Counted from the first letter of the stretch, positions 24,141 through 33,428 are shown. The stretch: DNA of 64,000 nucleotides from Corticibacter populi (GCF_004217315.1 NZ_SGWR01000003.1:669018-733017); one strand, 5' to 3'. Numbers and translations are program-made. Notes: generated by a model not told the origin, from the sequence alone.

Positions 24141-24167
24141 AAAAAAACAGGGCCATATGCCCTGTTT
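24141..24167 (-). terminator. Rho-independent terminator of the second liv binding-protein gene
   Basis: On the minus strand, AAACAGGGC and GCCCTGTTT pair as nine-base arms around a five-base loop (24145-24167), and the stem runs into seven T residues (complement of the A-run 24141-24147). It lies about 67 bases past the stop at 24235. It should separate the monocistronic binding-protein gene from the livK operon. Confidence 0.85.
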
Positions 24168-24234
24168 GAGTGGCGATGGGTGCAGGTGGGCAGACCATGC
24201 GGTGTGCCGCGCCTGCTGCTGCCATGCCGGCGGC

Positions 24235-25353
24235 TTACTTGGCGATGCTCTTGCTGCCGTCCTTGTGCCAGGTGTAGACGTCGAAGTTGAACGCCTTGAG
24301 GTCGCCCTGTTCATTCCACGAGATGGTGCCGATGGGGCTGTCGACCGAGTTGGCCTTGAGCCAGGCGGCGACTTGCTCCGGCTCCTCGCTGCCGGCACCC
24401 TTGATGCCTTCGGCGATGGCCTGCACGGCGGCGTAGGAGGTCAGCTGGAAAGCGCCGCTGGCGTTGCGCTGCTTGGCTTCGAAGGCCTTGACGATGGCGG
24501 CATTCTTAGGATCGGCCGAGAAGTCGGCCGGCAGCGTCAGCAACAGGCCTTCGACGGCGTCACCGGCAATGGCGTTGATGTCCGGGTTGCCGGCACCTTC
24601 GGGGCCCATGAAACGGGCCTTGATGCCTTGCTCGGCCGACTGGCGCAGCAGCAGGCCCAACTCGGGGTGGTAGCCGCCGTAGTAGACGAAATCCGCGCCT
24701 TCGGACTTGAGCTTGGTGACCACCGAGGAGTAGTCGCTGTCGCCAGCGTTGATGCCCTCGAAGATCGCCACCGGGATGTTCGCCTTCTGCAGCGCGTCGC
24801 GCACGGCCGCGGCGATGCCCTGGCCGTAGGACTGCTTGTCGTGCAGCACGGCTACCTTGGCGGGTTTGATCTTCTCGATGATGAACTGCGCGGCGGCCGG
24901 GCCTTGCTGGTCGTCGCGGCCGATGGTGCGGAAGATGAATTCGTAGTCCTTGCCATCGGTCAGGGCCGGCGCGGTGGCCGACGGGGTGACCATCAGCACG
25001 CCTTCGTCGTTGTAGACAGGCGCGGCGGCGATGGTGGCGCCCGAGCAGACGCCACCGACCACGAAGCCGATCTTGTCGTTGACCACGCGGTTGGCCGCCA
25101 CCGGGCCTTGCTTGGGTTCGCAGGCATCGTCGATGTTGACGGTCTCGAACTGTTTGCCCAGCACACCGCCGGCGCCGTTGATCTGCTCGACGGCGGTCAG
25201 GATGCCCTCCTTGACCATGTCGCCATATTGGGTGACGGGGCCGGTGGTCGGGCCGACGACCGCGATCTTGATGGTGTCGGCATGGGCTGCGCCAGCGAAC
25301 AGACCGCAGACGGCCAGTGCGGAAGCAATGTTTTTCAGTCGGAAGAGGGTCAT
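24235..25353 (-). CDS. livJ: Second Leu/Ile/Val-binding-type periplasmic protein
   Basis: 372 residues from ATG at 25353, with AGGAG just upstream. The signal peptide is MTLFRLKNIASALAVCGLFA, with cleavage near AAHAD. The mature part shares with the neighbouring LivK the pattern DDACEPKQGPVAANRVV plus a second Cys in GVCSGATI, and YYGGYHPELGLLLRQS. The two proteins are clear paralogues. It has its own promoter region and its own terminator, so it is a separate unit serving the same LivHMGF core, as livJ does in E. coli. Its exact ligand preference is unknown. Confidence 0.92.
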   Translation of the reverse strand: MTLFRLKNIASALAVCGLFAGAAHADTIKIAVVGPTTGPVTQYGDMVKEGILTAVEQINGAGGVLGKQFETVNIDDACEPKQGPVAANRVVNDKIGFVVGGVCSGATIAAAPVYNDEGVLMVTPSATAPALTDGKDYEFIFRTIGRDDQQGPAAAQFIIEKIKPAKVAVLHDKQSYGQGIAAAVRDALQKANIPVAIFEGINAGDSDYSSVVTKLKSEGADFVYYGGYHPELGLLLRQSAEQGIKARFMGPEGAGNPDINAIAGDAVEGLLLTLPADFSADPKNAAIVKAFEAKQRNASGAFQLTSYAAVQAIAEGIKGAGSEEPEQVAAWLKANSVDSPIGTISWNEQGDLKAFNFDVYTWHKDGSKSIAK

Positions 25354-25461
25354 GACAATCTCCTGGGTTTTCGCGGAAAAAAGTAGGGCGACGTGCGGTT
25401 CCGGGTACCGGCGGCGCATCGGCACGCCGGGCAGCCCGGATGCACAGCCCATGTGTAACTG

Positions 25462-25492
25462 GCAAGCATACACGCTTGCACACTGGTCGCAA
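25462..25492 (-). promoter_or_regulatory. Putative promoter with overlapping inverted repeat upstream of the livJ-type gene
   Basis: On the minus strand, TTGCGA (25487-25492) and TATGCT (25465-25470) stand 16 bases apart, a fair sigma-70 match. An inverted repeat GCAAGC / GCTTGC with a six-base centre (25462-25479) covers the -10 element, which would suit a repressor or other regulator. It is part of the 427-base gap (25354-25780) shared with the divergent c-di-GMP gene. The far side of that gap also holds a 12-base palindrome TCAATGCATTGA at 25601-25612 in a local AT-rich patch. Confidence 0.4.
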
Positions 25493-25780
25493 CACTGGCA
25501 AACGCTGAATTCGGGCAGGCACGGGCCCATGCCTGCAGGCGTTGCAGGTTCTCTGGCATGAGAGACGCAGGAAAGCACGCTTTTTTTCGTGCATCAATTG
25601 TCAATGCATTGATAATCGAAACCCGCGAGGTGCATGGTCCGTGACGGCCTGGGGCGCATGCCCTGGTGGAGCCGCTGCGGCATGAGCCATGCGCGGGCAA
25701 GAGCCCTCCGTGGCGGCGCGCACTCGCTGCTTATATACCGACAGCGATGACTGTCCAAGGAAAAGGATGGGGCCGAGGAG

Positions 25781-28351
25781 ATGGATGTTCTTTTGCCCGG
25801 GGGTACCGGGCTTGGCGTTGCACTGCGGGCGCTGGATGGATTGGGGGTGGCGGCGCTGGCGCTGGACGGCGGCGGTCACATCCAACAGGCGAATCGGGCG
25901 GCCTGCCGGTTGCTGGGTGATGCAGCGGCAGCCCTCCAGGGGCGCTGCCTGCAGGACTGGCTGGTCTTGTCCGATGCCGCTGGCGTTCGCACCTGGAGTG
26001 AGACGCGCGCGCTGCTGGCCAGTGGCAGGGCAGTGCCTTTGTGGCAGCAGGAGGCGGTGCCGCAGGTGGTTTCCGTTGCCATCATCTCTGTTGGTGCCGG
26101 CGCGGGCCGTCTTGACCTGCTGGTGCTGCAGCCTGCCGAGCCGGACGCCGTCAGTGCGGCAGGCATGGTCGAGCGCCTGTTGCGAATGGCCGTGGAGCAC
26201 AGCGAACAGCCGGTGGTGGTGCTCGATGAGCGGCGCCGCATCGTGTATGTGAATGCGAGCTTCACCAGCATGTTCGGCTACACGCTGGAGGAAGTCCGGG
26301 GCCGCAATCCGGAGAGCACGATGCTCAGCGGGAACCTGCCGCCTGAGGAGTGGGTCAGGCACGCCAGCCTGCCGTGGGGACAGACCCGCTTTCAGGCCGA
26401 GATGCAGGTCTGCACCAAGAGCGGCCGGGACATCTGGATTCGCATCGCCACCGCGCCGATGACATGTCCCGGCTGTGAGGATGCCGCGGCAGGTCTGCAT
26501 GGCTATTCGGTCGACATGCTCACGGACATCACCGAGGAGCGGCAGATCCGGCAACTGAGCGCCGATGTGTTCCAGGCGCTGGTCAGCAACCTCTCGTTCG
26601 ATGACTGGGGCGAGCGCCTTTGCAAGGCCATCCAGGGCATCGTGCCCGATGTGCTGGTCTCGCTGTTGAGCGTCGACGCCGATCATTGCCTGCAGCCCTG
26701 GGCGGTGCAGATGCTGCCTGCGCCTTTTGTGGCAGCTACCACCGGCATGGTGGTCAGCAGCACTGTGGGCAGTTGCGGCGCCGCAGTGGCCCGGCGCGCG
26801 CGCGTGCTCTCGCCGGACATCGCCAGCGATCCGCTCTGGAGCGGGCTGGCGCCGCACCTGCTGGAGCACGGTTTGCGGGCCTGCTGGTCGTATCCGGTCA
26901 AGCGCCGTGACGGCAGCGTGGCCGGCACGCTGGCTCTTTATTCCCGGCAGTGTGGTGGTCCGAGTGCTTTCCATGAGCGCGTCGTGCGTGCGTGCCTGGA
27001 TCCGTGCGCGCTGGCCGTCGAGCGCGAGGAGCAGCGCCAGCAGATGGCGCGCCTGGTGCAGTTCGACAGCCTGACCGGCCTGCCCAACCGCAGCCGCCTG
27101 CTCCAGCAGGTCGACCAGTGGCTGGCCGCGCCGCGTGGCAGCAAGATGGCCTTTTTCTGCCTCGACGTCGACCGCTTCAAGGATGTCAACGACTTGCTGG
27201 GCCATGCGCATGGCGATCGGGTGCTGGTCGAGCTGGCCAATCGCTTGCAAGGCTGCCTGGGTGCTGGCGAATTTGTCTCGCGCACCGAAGGCGATCAGTT
27301 CATCGTGGTGCTGGGCGACTGTGATGCGCACGGGGCGGCGCTGCGGGCCGACCAGATTCGCCATGTGCTGGCGCAGCCCATCGAGGTGGCTGAGCAGGAG
27401 CTGAACCTCACGGTCAGCATGGGCATCAGCCATTACCCCGATGGAGGTGCCAATCGCGAGGACCTGCTGGCCAATGCCAAAGCCGCCATGTACCGGGCCA
27501 AGCGTGCCGGTGGCGACCGCAGCCAGTTCTTCTGTCCGCACCAGGACCGCATGCTGCAGACCCGGCTGCAGCTGGGCGCGGCACTGCGACGTGCCATTGC
27601 GCAGCAGACGCTGCGGTTGCACTACCAGCCGCAGGTCCATGCCGGCAGTGGTTTGCTCCACGGCATGGAGGCGCTGGCGCGCTGGCATGACGACAGCGTC
27701 GGTGAGGTCTCGCCCGAGGTTTTCATCGAACTGGCCGAGGACCTCGGCCTGATCGAGGCCATCGACCACTGGGCGCTGCGCGAAGCCTGTTTGCAACTGG
27801 CGCAATGGCGCGCCGTTGGGCTGGCGATTCCGTCGGTGTCTGTCAATCTCTCGCCACACCATTTCCGCGATGCGGCGTTGCCTGATTTCATCGCCGGCCT
27901 GCTATCCGAACATGGCCTGCCGGGCAGCAGCCTGACCGTGGAGATCACCGAAAACTCCATGCTGACCATGGATGTGCAGATGATCGATGTCGCCCGGCGC
28001 ATCCGCGCGCTTGGGGTGGGGCTGTCGGTGGATGATTTCGGCACCGGTTTCTCCAGCCTGTCGAACCTGGTGGCACTGCCGGTCACCGAGGTCAAGATCG
28101 ACCGCAGCTTCATCGACCAGAGCCTGGAGACGCCGCGCCTGCAGTCGCTGGTGGCGTCGATCATCGAGATCGGGCGCAAGCTCCGGCTGGTGGTGGTGGC
28201 CGAAGGCGTGGAGACTGCAGCGCAGCGCAGTCTGCTGCTGCAGCACCGCTGCCCGGTGCTGCAGGGCTACCTGTTCTCCGCGGCCCTGCCGCCGCATCAG
28301 GTGCCCCAGTGGCTGGCCGGCCGGCAGGAGGAGCAGCCGCCTTCGCCATGA
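25781..28351 (+). CDS. DosP-like PAS-PAS-GAF-GGDEF-EAL c-di-GMP enzyme
   Basis: 856 residues, ATG preceded by GAGGAG. The first ~125 residues form a weak PAS-like region. A clear PAS domain spans about 145-255 (VVVLDERRRIVYVNASFTSM), ending in DITEERQIRQL as in E. coli DosP. A GAF-like region spans ~260-415. The GGDEF-type domain begins FDSLTGLPNRSRL but its signature reads RTEGDQF at 501-507, degenerate. The EAL domain has the motif MEALARW at 629 and VSVDDFGTGFSSLSNL-type loop 6 (LSVDDFGTGF). By family it is most likely a c-di-GMP phosphodiesterase with a regulatory cyclase-like domain. The heme-binding His/Met pair of DosP is not evident. It may tune attachment functions encoded farther along. 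Confidence 0.9.
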   Translation: MDVLLPGGTGLGVALRALDGLGVAALALDGGGHIQQANRAACRLLGDAAAALQGRCLQDWLVLSDAAGVRTWSETRALLASGRAVPLWQQEAVPQVVSVAIISVGAGAGRLDLLVLQPAEPDAVSAAGMVERLLRMAVEHSEQPVVVLDERRRIVYVNASFTSMFGYTLEEVRGRNPESTMLSGNLPPEEWVRHASLPWGQTRFQAEMQVCTKSGRDIWIRIATAPMTCPGCEDAAAGLHGYSVDMLTDITEERQIRQLSADVFQALVSNLSFDDWGERLCKAIQGIVPDVLVSLLSVDADHCLQPWAVQMLPAPFVAATTGMVVSSTVGSCGAAVARRARVLSPDIASDPLWSGLAPHLLEHGLRACWSYPVKRRDGSVAGTLALYSRQCGGPSAFHERVVRACLDPCALAVEREEQRQQMARLVQFDSLTGLPNRSRLLQQVDQWLAAPRGSKMAFFCLDVDRFKDVNDLLGHAHGDRVLVELANRLQGCLGAGEFVSRTEGDQFIVVLGDCDAHGAALRADQIRHVLAQPIEVAEQELNLTVSMGISHYPDGGANREDLLANAKAAMYRAKRAGGDRSQFFCPHQDRMLQTRLQLGAALRRAIAQQTLRLHYQPQVHAGSGLLHGMEALARWHDDSVGEVSPEVFIELAEDLGLIEAIDHWALREACLQLAQWRAVGLAIPSVSVNLSPHHFRDAALPDFIAGLLSEHGLPGSSLTVEITENSMLTMDVQMIDVARRIRALGVGLSVDDFGTGFSSLSNLVALPVTEVKIDRSFIDQSLETPRLQSLVASIIEIGRKLRLVVVAEGVETAAQRSLLLQHRCPVLQGYLFSAALPPHQVPQWLAGRQEEQPPSP

Positions 28352-28377
28352 ACCCCGGTCAATCGGTCAATCGCTCT

Positions 28378-29640
28378 TCAGTCGGTCTGCCCGGCGGCGC
28401 CTGGCGCTGTTTCCCGCTGCACTTCGGCGATCTGGTTGGCGTATGAGACGGCGGCGGTGAAGACCACATCGGTGTGCGAGTTGAGCGCGGTCTCGAACGA
28501 GTCCTGCACCACGCCGATGACGAAGCCCACGGCCACGACCTGCATGGCGATCTCTGCGTCGATGCCGAACAGGCTGGTGGCCATCGGGATCAGCAGCAGC
28601 GAGCCGCCCGCCACGCCGGAGACGCCGGCGGCGGCCAGCGATGAGACCACGCACAGCAGCAATGCGGTGGGCAGATCCACCGGGATGCCCAGCGTGTGGG
28701 TGGTAGCCAGCGCCATCACCGAGATGGTGATGGCTGCGCCCGCCATGTTGATGGTCGCGCCCAGCGGAATGGTGATGGAGTAGATGTCCTTGTCCAGTCC
28801 GAGCCGCTCGCACAGCCGCAGGTTGACCGGGATGTTGGCGGCCGAGCTGCGCGTGAAGAAGGCCGTTACGGCGCTCTCGCGCAGGATGATCATCAGCAGC
28901 GGGTACGGGTTGCGGCGCAGCTTCACGTAGGCGATCAGCGGGTTGATGACGAAGGTGACGATGAGCATGCAGCCGATCATCACGGCCAGCAGGCGCGCAT
29001 AGTCGAGCAGGGCGTCAAAGCCCGAGGCGGCGAGGGTGCTGGCCACCAGCCCGAAGATACCGATCGGCGCCAGCGCGATCACCCCCTGCACCACGCCGGT
29101 GAAGGCCTTGGAGACATCCTGCAGCATGGTGCGGGTGGCGGGCGCGGCATGGCGCAGCAGCAGGCCCAGCGCCACCGCCCAAGCCAGGATGGCGATGTAG
29201 TTGGAGGTGTTCAGGGCCTGCACCGGGCCGATGAAGATATTGACCAACAGATCGTGCAGCACCTCGGTGATGCTGCCCGGCGGATTGCCTTCGGCGGGGC
29301 CGATGTCCAGTTCCAGGCTGGTCGGGAACAGGAAGCTCGCCACCACTGCCAGTGCGGCGGCGCAGAAGGTGCTGACCAGGTACATCAGCAGCACCGGCTT
29401 GATGTGGGAGGGTTGGCCATACTGGTGTGCCGACAGCGACGACACCACCAGCACCAGCACCAGCACGGGCGCGACGGCCTTGAGCGCCAGCACGAACAGC
29501 TCGCCGAGCAGGCTGACCTGCAATGCCGCCTGCGGCGCCAGCCAGGCCAGCGCGATGCCGAGCACCAGACCGATCAGAATGCGCGAGACCAGGTTGGTGC
29601 GATGGAACAGTCGGACAAGCGGGTGCAGGAATGAAGACAT
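28378..29640 (-). CDS. sstT: Serine/threonine:Na+ symporter SstT
   Basis: 420 residues from ATG at 29640 ([20 protein letters not shown]). A much longer in-frame start lacks support. It belongs to the dicarboxylate/amino acid:cation symporter family with about nine membrane helices. The substrate-site hallmarks are [20 protein letters not shown] and [20 protein letters not shown]. It takes up serine and threonine with sodium. It converges on the c-di-GMP gene with only 26 bases between the stops. The 174 bases between its start and tusA hold its promoter, but no strong motif stands out. Confidence 0.93.
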   Translation of the reverse strand: MSSFLHPLVRLFHRTNLVSRILIGLVLGIALAWLAPQAALQVSLLGELFVLALKAVAPVLVLVLVVSSLSAHQYGQPSHIKPVLLMYLVSTFCAAALAVVASFLFPTSLELDIGPAEGNPPGSITEVLHDLLVNIFIGPVQALNTSNYIAILAWAVALGLLLRHAAPATRTMLQDVSKAFTGVVQGVIALAPIGIFGLVASTLAASGFDALLDYARLLAVMIGCMLIVTFVINPLIAYVKLRRNPYPLLMIILRESAVTAFFTRSSAANIPVNLRLCERLGLDKDIYSITIPLGATINMAGAAITISVMALATTHTLGIPVDLPTALLLCVVSSLAAAGVSGVAGGSLLLIPMATSLFGIDAEIAMQVVAVGFVIGVVQDSFETALNSHTDVVFTAAVSYANQIAEVQRETAPGAAGQTD

Positions 29641-29814
29641 GAAGAATCTCTGTAACGAAAAGGGATGGGATGCGGCGCAAAGCCGCCGGCCTGGCTGCCG
29701 GGCGCAGGGGCTGGCGTTGGCAGGGGCGGAACCCAGGGCACAGGCAGAAGCAGGGATGGCAGGGAGCGGGCCGTGTGCCACATGGACAGGCCGCAGGCCT
29801 GCAGGCAACCGGTT

Positions 29815-30048
29815 TCAGCGGCGCTGCAACACGAAGCGGTGCACGCCCGCGGCATCGGTGGATTGCTCCACCAAGGTGTTGCCGGTCTGCCGGGCGAAAG
29901 CGGCGAAATCCTGCAGCGAGCCGGGATCGGTGGCCAGCACAAGCAGCCGCTGGCCGCTTTGCAGGGTGTTCAGTGCCCGCTTGGCGCGCAGGATCGGCTG
30001 CGGGCAGCGCAGGCCGGTGGCGTCGACTTCGAGGGCGGCATCGGTCAT
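29815..30048 (-). CDS. tusA: TusA/SirA-family sulfurtransferase
   Basis: 77 residues from ATG at 30048, overlapping the nudix stop by four bases. It has the family signature LEVDATGLRCPQPILRAKRA, with the persulfide-carrying Cys in CPxP, followed by the short beta-strand pattern GQRLLVLATDPGSLQDFAAF. It carries sulfur in the cytoplasm, for instance toward tRNA thiolation or molybdenum cofactor enzymes. It is the last gene of a cysM-nudix-tusA run, so sulfur assimilation and sulfur transfer are coupled here. Confidence 0.92.
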   Translation of the reverse strand: MTDAALEVDATGLRCPQPILRAKRALNTLQSGQRLLVLATDPGSLQDFAAFARQTGNTLVEQSTDAAGVHRFVLQRR

Positions 30049-30602
30049 GAGGTCTGCCCCTCCTCCTTGATGCGCAGCGGCTTGCGCTCGAACACCTCGG
30101 GCTCGAAGCCGCGCGAACGCAGCCATTTCTGCAGCGCCAGTCCAGTGCCGCTGCTGGTCCAGCAGCGCACCTGGGCCGGCTCGATCAGCTGGTACTCGGT
30201 CAGCTCGGGCGAGAGGCGCACCTCGCCGGTGGCGAGAACATGGTAGGCAATCAGCACCTGGTTCTTGCGCTGGAAGTCCCAGACACCCACCAGCTCGGTG
30301 CTTTGCACGTCGAGGTTGGTCTCTTCCTTGACCTCTCGCGCGACACCCTGCTCGGGTGATTCGCCCGCTTCCATGAATCCGGTGATGATGCCGAAGAAGC
30401 GGTCTTGCCACAGCGCGTTGTGCGCCAGCAGCACCTTGCCCTGATACTCGACGATGGCCGCCAGCACCGGGGTCGGATTGTTCCAGTGGGTCCAGCCACA
30501 GGCCGGGCAGCGCAGGCGCTGCACCGGGCCGCTGTCCTCCATGGCCGTCACCCATTGCAGCGCGGTGGCGCAATGGGTGCAGTATCGGACTTGGTATTCC
30601 AT
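30045..30602 (-). CDS. Nudix hydrolase with N-terminal zinc ribbon
   Basis: 185 residues. An N-terminal four-cysteine ribbon (CTHC near 8-11, CPACGW near 32-37) is followed by a Nudix domain. Its box fits G-x5-E-x7-REUxEExGU: GFMEAGESPEQ then REVKEET, with the downstream helix intact. Proteins with this layout resemble NudC-type NADH or nucleotide-sugar pyrophosphatases but are shorter. The substrate is unknown. It lies 48 bases after cysM and overlaps tusA. Confidence 0.9.
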   Translation of the reverse strand: MEYQVRYCTHCATALQWVTAMEDSGPVQRLRCPACGWTHWNNPTPVLAAIVEYQGKVLLAHNALWQDRFFGIITGFMEAGESPEQGVAREVKEETNLDVQSTELVGVWDFQRKNQVLIAYHVLATGEVRLSPELTEYQLIEPAQVRCWTSSGTGLALQKWLRSRGFEPEVFERKPLRIKEEGQTS

Positions 30603-30650
30603 GCTTTGTCGGGGAGCGGGGATCAGCCCGCAAAATTCAGACCGGAAAAA

Positions 30651-31553
30651 TCAGGCGGGGAAGACGCCGGTGGAGAGGTAGCGGTCGCCGCGGTCGCAGA
30701 CCACGAAGACGATGGTGGCACCGTTCACGCGGGCATTGATCTGCAGCGCCACCCACAGCGCGCCGGCGGCCGAAATGCCGCCGAAGATGCCTTCCTCGCG
30801 CGCCATGCGGCGGGCCATGTCCTCGGCATCGTCCTGCGTCACCGACACCAGTTCGTCGACCGCGCTGGGATCGTAGATCTTGGGCAGGTACTCCTCGGGC
30901 CACTTGCGGATGCCGGGAATGCGCGAGCCCGGCGACGGCTGCGCGCCGATGATCTGCACGCGCGGGTTCTTCTCCTTGAGAAAGCGCGACACCCCGGTGA
31001 TGGTGCCGGTGGTGCCCATCGCACTGACGAAGTGGGTGATGGTGCCGCCGGTCTGCTGCCACAGCTCGGGGCCGGTGGTCTCGTAGTGGATGCGCGGGTT
31101 GTCCTGGTTGGCGAACTGGTTGAGGATCACGCCCTTGCCCTGCGCCGCCATGGCGTCGGCCAGATCGCGAGCGGCCTCCATGCCACCGCTCTTGGGCGTG
31201 AGGATCAGTTCGGCACCGAAGGCCTTCATGGTCTGCGCGCGCTCGATGGAGAGGTCCTCGGGCATGATCAGGATCATGCGGTAGCCCTTGATGGCCGCGG
31301 CCATCGCCAGCGCGATGCCGGTGTTGCCCGAAGTCGGCTCGATCAGCGTGTCGCCGGGCTGGATGTCGCCGCGCTCCTGGGCGCGCTGGATCATGGAGAG
31401 CGCGGGGCGGTCCTTGACCGAGCCGGCCGGGTTGTTGCCCTCGAGCTTGGCGAGGATGGTGTTGCCGCGCGCGCGGCAGACATCGATGTCGATGCGTTGC
31501 AGCGCAACCAGCGGTGTGTTGCCAATGGCGTCTTCGATGGTCGAGAATTGCAT
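30651..31553 (-). CDS. cysM: Cysteine synthase B (O-acetylserine sulfhydrylase)
   Basis: 300 residues. A PLP enzyme of the cysteine-synthase family: the lysine in NPAGSVKDRPALSMI binds the cofactor, TSGNTGIALAMAAAIKGY is the substrate loop, and GTTGTITGVSRFLKE holds the phosphate. RIPGIRKWPEEYLP is typical of CysM. It makes cysteine from O-acetylserine and sulfide or thiosulfate. Its start overlaps the -35 box of the divergent tRNA promoter, so the two genes share control DNA. Confidence 0.95.
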   Translation of the reverse strand: MQFSTIEDAIGNTPLVALQRIDIDVCRARGNTILAKLEGNNPAGSVKDRPALSMIQRAQERGDIQPGDTLIEPTSGNTGIALAMAAAIKGYRMILIMPEDLSIERAQTMKAFGAELILTPKSGGMEAARDLADAMAAQGKGVILNQFANQDNPRIHYETTGPELWQQTGGTITHFVSAMGTTGTITGVSRFLKEKNPRVQIIGAQPSPGSRIPGIRKWPEEYLPKIYDPSAVDELVSVTQDDAEDMARRMAREEGIFGGISAAGALWVALQINARVNGATIVFVVCDRGDRYLSTGVFPA

Positions 31554-31575
31554 AGGCGTAAATGTGCCATATAAT
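31548..31575 (+). promoter_or_regulatory. Sigma-70 promoter of tRNA-Leu
   Basis: TTGCAT (31548-31553), 16 bases, then a perfect TATAAT (31570-31575), 17 bases before the mature tRNA. The bases after -10 are GC-rich (CGCC), as in stringently controlled stable-RNA promoters. Confidence 0.8.
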
Positions 31576-31592
31576 CGCCTCCCTTGACGCCT

Positions 31593-31677
31593 GCCCGGGT
31601 GGTGAAATTGGTAGACGCAGGGGACTCAAAATCCCCCGCCGCAAGGCGTGCCGGTTCGATTCCGGCCCCGGGCACCA
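31593..31677 (+). tRNA. tRNA-Leu (anticodon CAA)
   Basis: 85 bases with an encoded CCA. The acceptor arms GCCCGGG and CCCGGGC pair fully. The anticodon stem GGGGA/TCCCC encloses CTCAAAA, giving anticodon CAA, which reads TTG. A long variable arm (CGCCGCAAGGCG) and T loop GGTTCGATTCC confirm a class II tRNA-Leu. Confidence 0.97.
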
Positions 31678-32331
31678 TCTTGAAGATCAAATACTTGCGT
31701 GATTCGCGTCGCAGGTATTGGCGGCGTGTCCACGCAATGTGTCGCGCATCCGTTCAGGCCGAAGCTGTCTGACGGCCTTCAATTTGGTGGCTATAGTCCT
31801 GCATGCCTCTCGGTGATCCTCTTGCTGCCGGGCATCAGCAACCTGGACACATCATCTGTATCTCCAGCAAGGTTTGCGGCCCGTTTGTGCCCATGTCGCT
31901 GCGCACCTGGGATCGACCTGGAATTGCGATCTCCGCTCAATCAGCGTTGACAGAGCGTTGCCAGCCCCCTGGAGATTGAAACATCGAACTGCTGCCTGTC
32001 CCCTTGCAGTCTCGTTCCAGTGATGCAACAGCGGCCTGCGCGGTTCTTGCCCTGCTGCCTGTGCGGCAGCTGGCGCTCGGGGATCGGGGCATTCCGCCGA
32101 TGCGTTTCTGGGCTGCCTGTGAGGCATCGGCAGCCCAGAAAAATCCGGATGCGGTTGTGAGGCCTGGCTCCAGGTGTGGAGGCGATATTGCCCTGCGTCA
32201 TCGCCGCAGTTCTTGCATCGTCCAGCACATGGCATCCAGCGGCAATCCAGGATGCTGGAGAAAGGAGCCCTTGTGGGCCCGCGCCCTGCCAGGCAACAGC
32301 GGCCTTCCTGACACCTGTCGAAGCCAGCGCA
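31678..32331 (+). other. 654-base region without a recognisable gene
   Basis: No open frame here shows family similarity or coding-like composition. GC content is lower and more even than in the flanking genes. A perfect 13-base inverted repeat, TTTCTGGGCTGCC (32105-32117) and GGCAGCCCAGAAA (32129-32141), stands near the middle. Its T/A ends are in the wrong order for a terminator on either strand. Position just after a tRNA 3' end would suit a decayed insertion, but no integrase remnant or attachment repeat is seen. Confidence 0.5.
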
Positions 32332-33309
32332 TCAGGCTGGTGCCAGCCACTGGCGCTGGCGCAGCCAGCCGAGGAGCGTGCTGCTGACTTCATCGGCGCG
32401 CTCGTGCTGCGTCCAGTGGCCGCAGTCGGCGATGGTGTGGCGCGCCAGATCGGGAACGTACTGCTCCATGCCACGCGTGGTTTCTGGCGGCAGCACGAAA
32501 TCGCGGTCGGCGCTGACCATCAGCGCCGGAACGCGCACCCGGTCGTCGGTGCCCGCGCCATCGAGCCAGTTCTGGCGCAGATTGCGGTACCAGTTGAGGC
32601 CGCCGGTGAAGCCGGTCACGCGGTAGGTGTCGACATAGACCGCCAGTTCCTGCGCATCCAGAAAAGGCTCGCCCCAGAGTGCGGGCTCCTGGCCGAGAAT
32701 CGTGGCCGGCAAGGCCTGCCAATGCGCCGGTCCTTGCCGGAAGGCCTGCAGCGACAGGGCCGGGCGGCGCATCATGCCCGAGAAGGTCTGGTACACGTCA
32801 CGGCCGAGCAATTCTTCGGCGGCGCCAGGCTGCTGGAAGAACACCATGTAATTGCCTGGGCCTTTGTGAGCCCTCAGCGTCTCGAGCAGGTCGGTATCGG
32901 TGTGCCGGGTGTAGGGCGTGTTCAGCGAGGCGATACCGAGCACCCGGTCGGCATGGTCGCGCGCCAGCGTCCAGGCCAGCGCGCCGCCGAAATCATGGCC
33001 GACCACCACCGCGCGCGCTGCGCCCAGTGCGTCGAGAATGCCTGTCACGTCCAGTGCCAGATTGGCCATGCGGTAGTCATGCAAAGCGCCGTGCGTGCCG
33101 GTGTGGCCATAGCCGCGCAGGTCCGGCACGATGACCTGGCAGCCCGCCTGTACCAGCGGGGCGATCTGGTGGCGCCACGAATAGGCCAGCTCCGGAAAGC
33201 CATGCAGCAGTATCACGGGCAGGCCCGTGCCGGCGACGTGGACCGAGAAGGGCACGCCATTGCTGTGGATGGTTTGCGCGGGCGGCATGTCGGGATAGCG
33301 GGGCGGCAT
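32332..33309 (-). CDS. Alpha/beta hydrolase, epoxide-hydrolase-like
   Basis: 325 residues. The oxyanion-hole motif HGFPE is followed by DLRGYGHT. The nucleophile elbow is GHDFGG, with aspartate as in epoxide hydrolases and haloalkane dehalogenases rather than serine. The acid is likely in SADRDFVLP and the catalytic His in CGHWTQHE. A cap domain lies between. It probably opens epoxides in the cytoplasm. The substrate is unknown. There is no signal peptide. It is followed upstream by the gcd terminator, so it is a separate unit. Confidence 0.88.
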   Translation of the reverse strand: MPPRYPDMPPAQTIHSNGVPFSVHVAGTGLPVILLHGFPELAYSWRHQIAPLVQAGCQVIVPDLRGYGHTGTHGALHDYRMANLALDVTGILDALGAARAVVVGHDFGGALAWTLARDHADRVLGIASLNTPYTRHTDTDLLETLRAHKGPGNYMVFFQQPGAAEELLGRDVYQTFSGMMRRPALSLQAFRQGPAHWQALPATILGQEPALWGEPFLDAQELAVYVDTYRVTGFTGGLNWYRNLRQNWLDGAGTDDRVRVPALMVSADRDFVLPPETTRGMEQYVPDLARHTIADCGHWTQHERADEVSSTLLGWLRQRQWLAPA

Positions 33310-33398
33310 GGCGGTGCTCTCCTTGTGATGATTCCCGCGACACTAGCAGCCGCCCATGGTGCTGTCCGCCCGCAGGTGACAGGGGGCAGTGGCGGCGC

Positions 33399-33428
33399 AA
33401 AAAAACGCGGCTGCCATGGCGCCGCGTT
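33399..33428 (-). terminator. Rho-independent terminator of gcd
   Basis: On the minus strand, AACGCGGC and GCCGCGTT pair (eight bases each; 33421-33428 and 33404-33411) around a nine-base loop, and the stem runs into a stretch of seven T residues (complement of 33399-33405). It lies about 67 bases beyond the gcd stop. Confidence 0.82.

Noticed and set aside
32105..32141. Bidirectional terminator
   Set aside because: The stem begins with T residues and ends with A residues on the plus strand, the reverse of what is needed, and no gene ends here.
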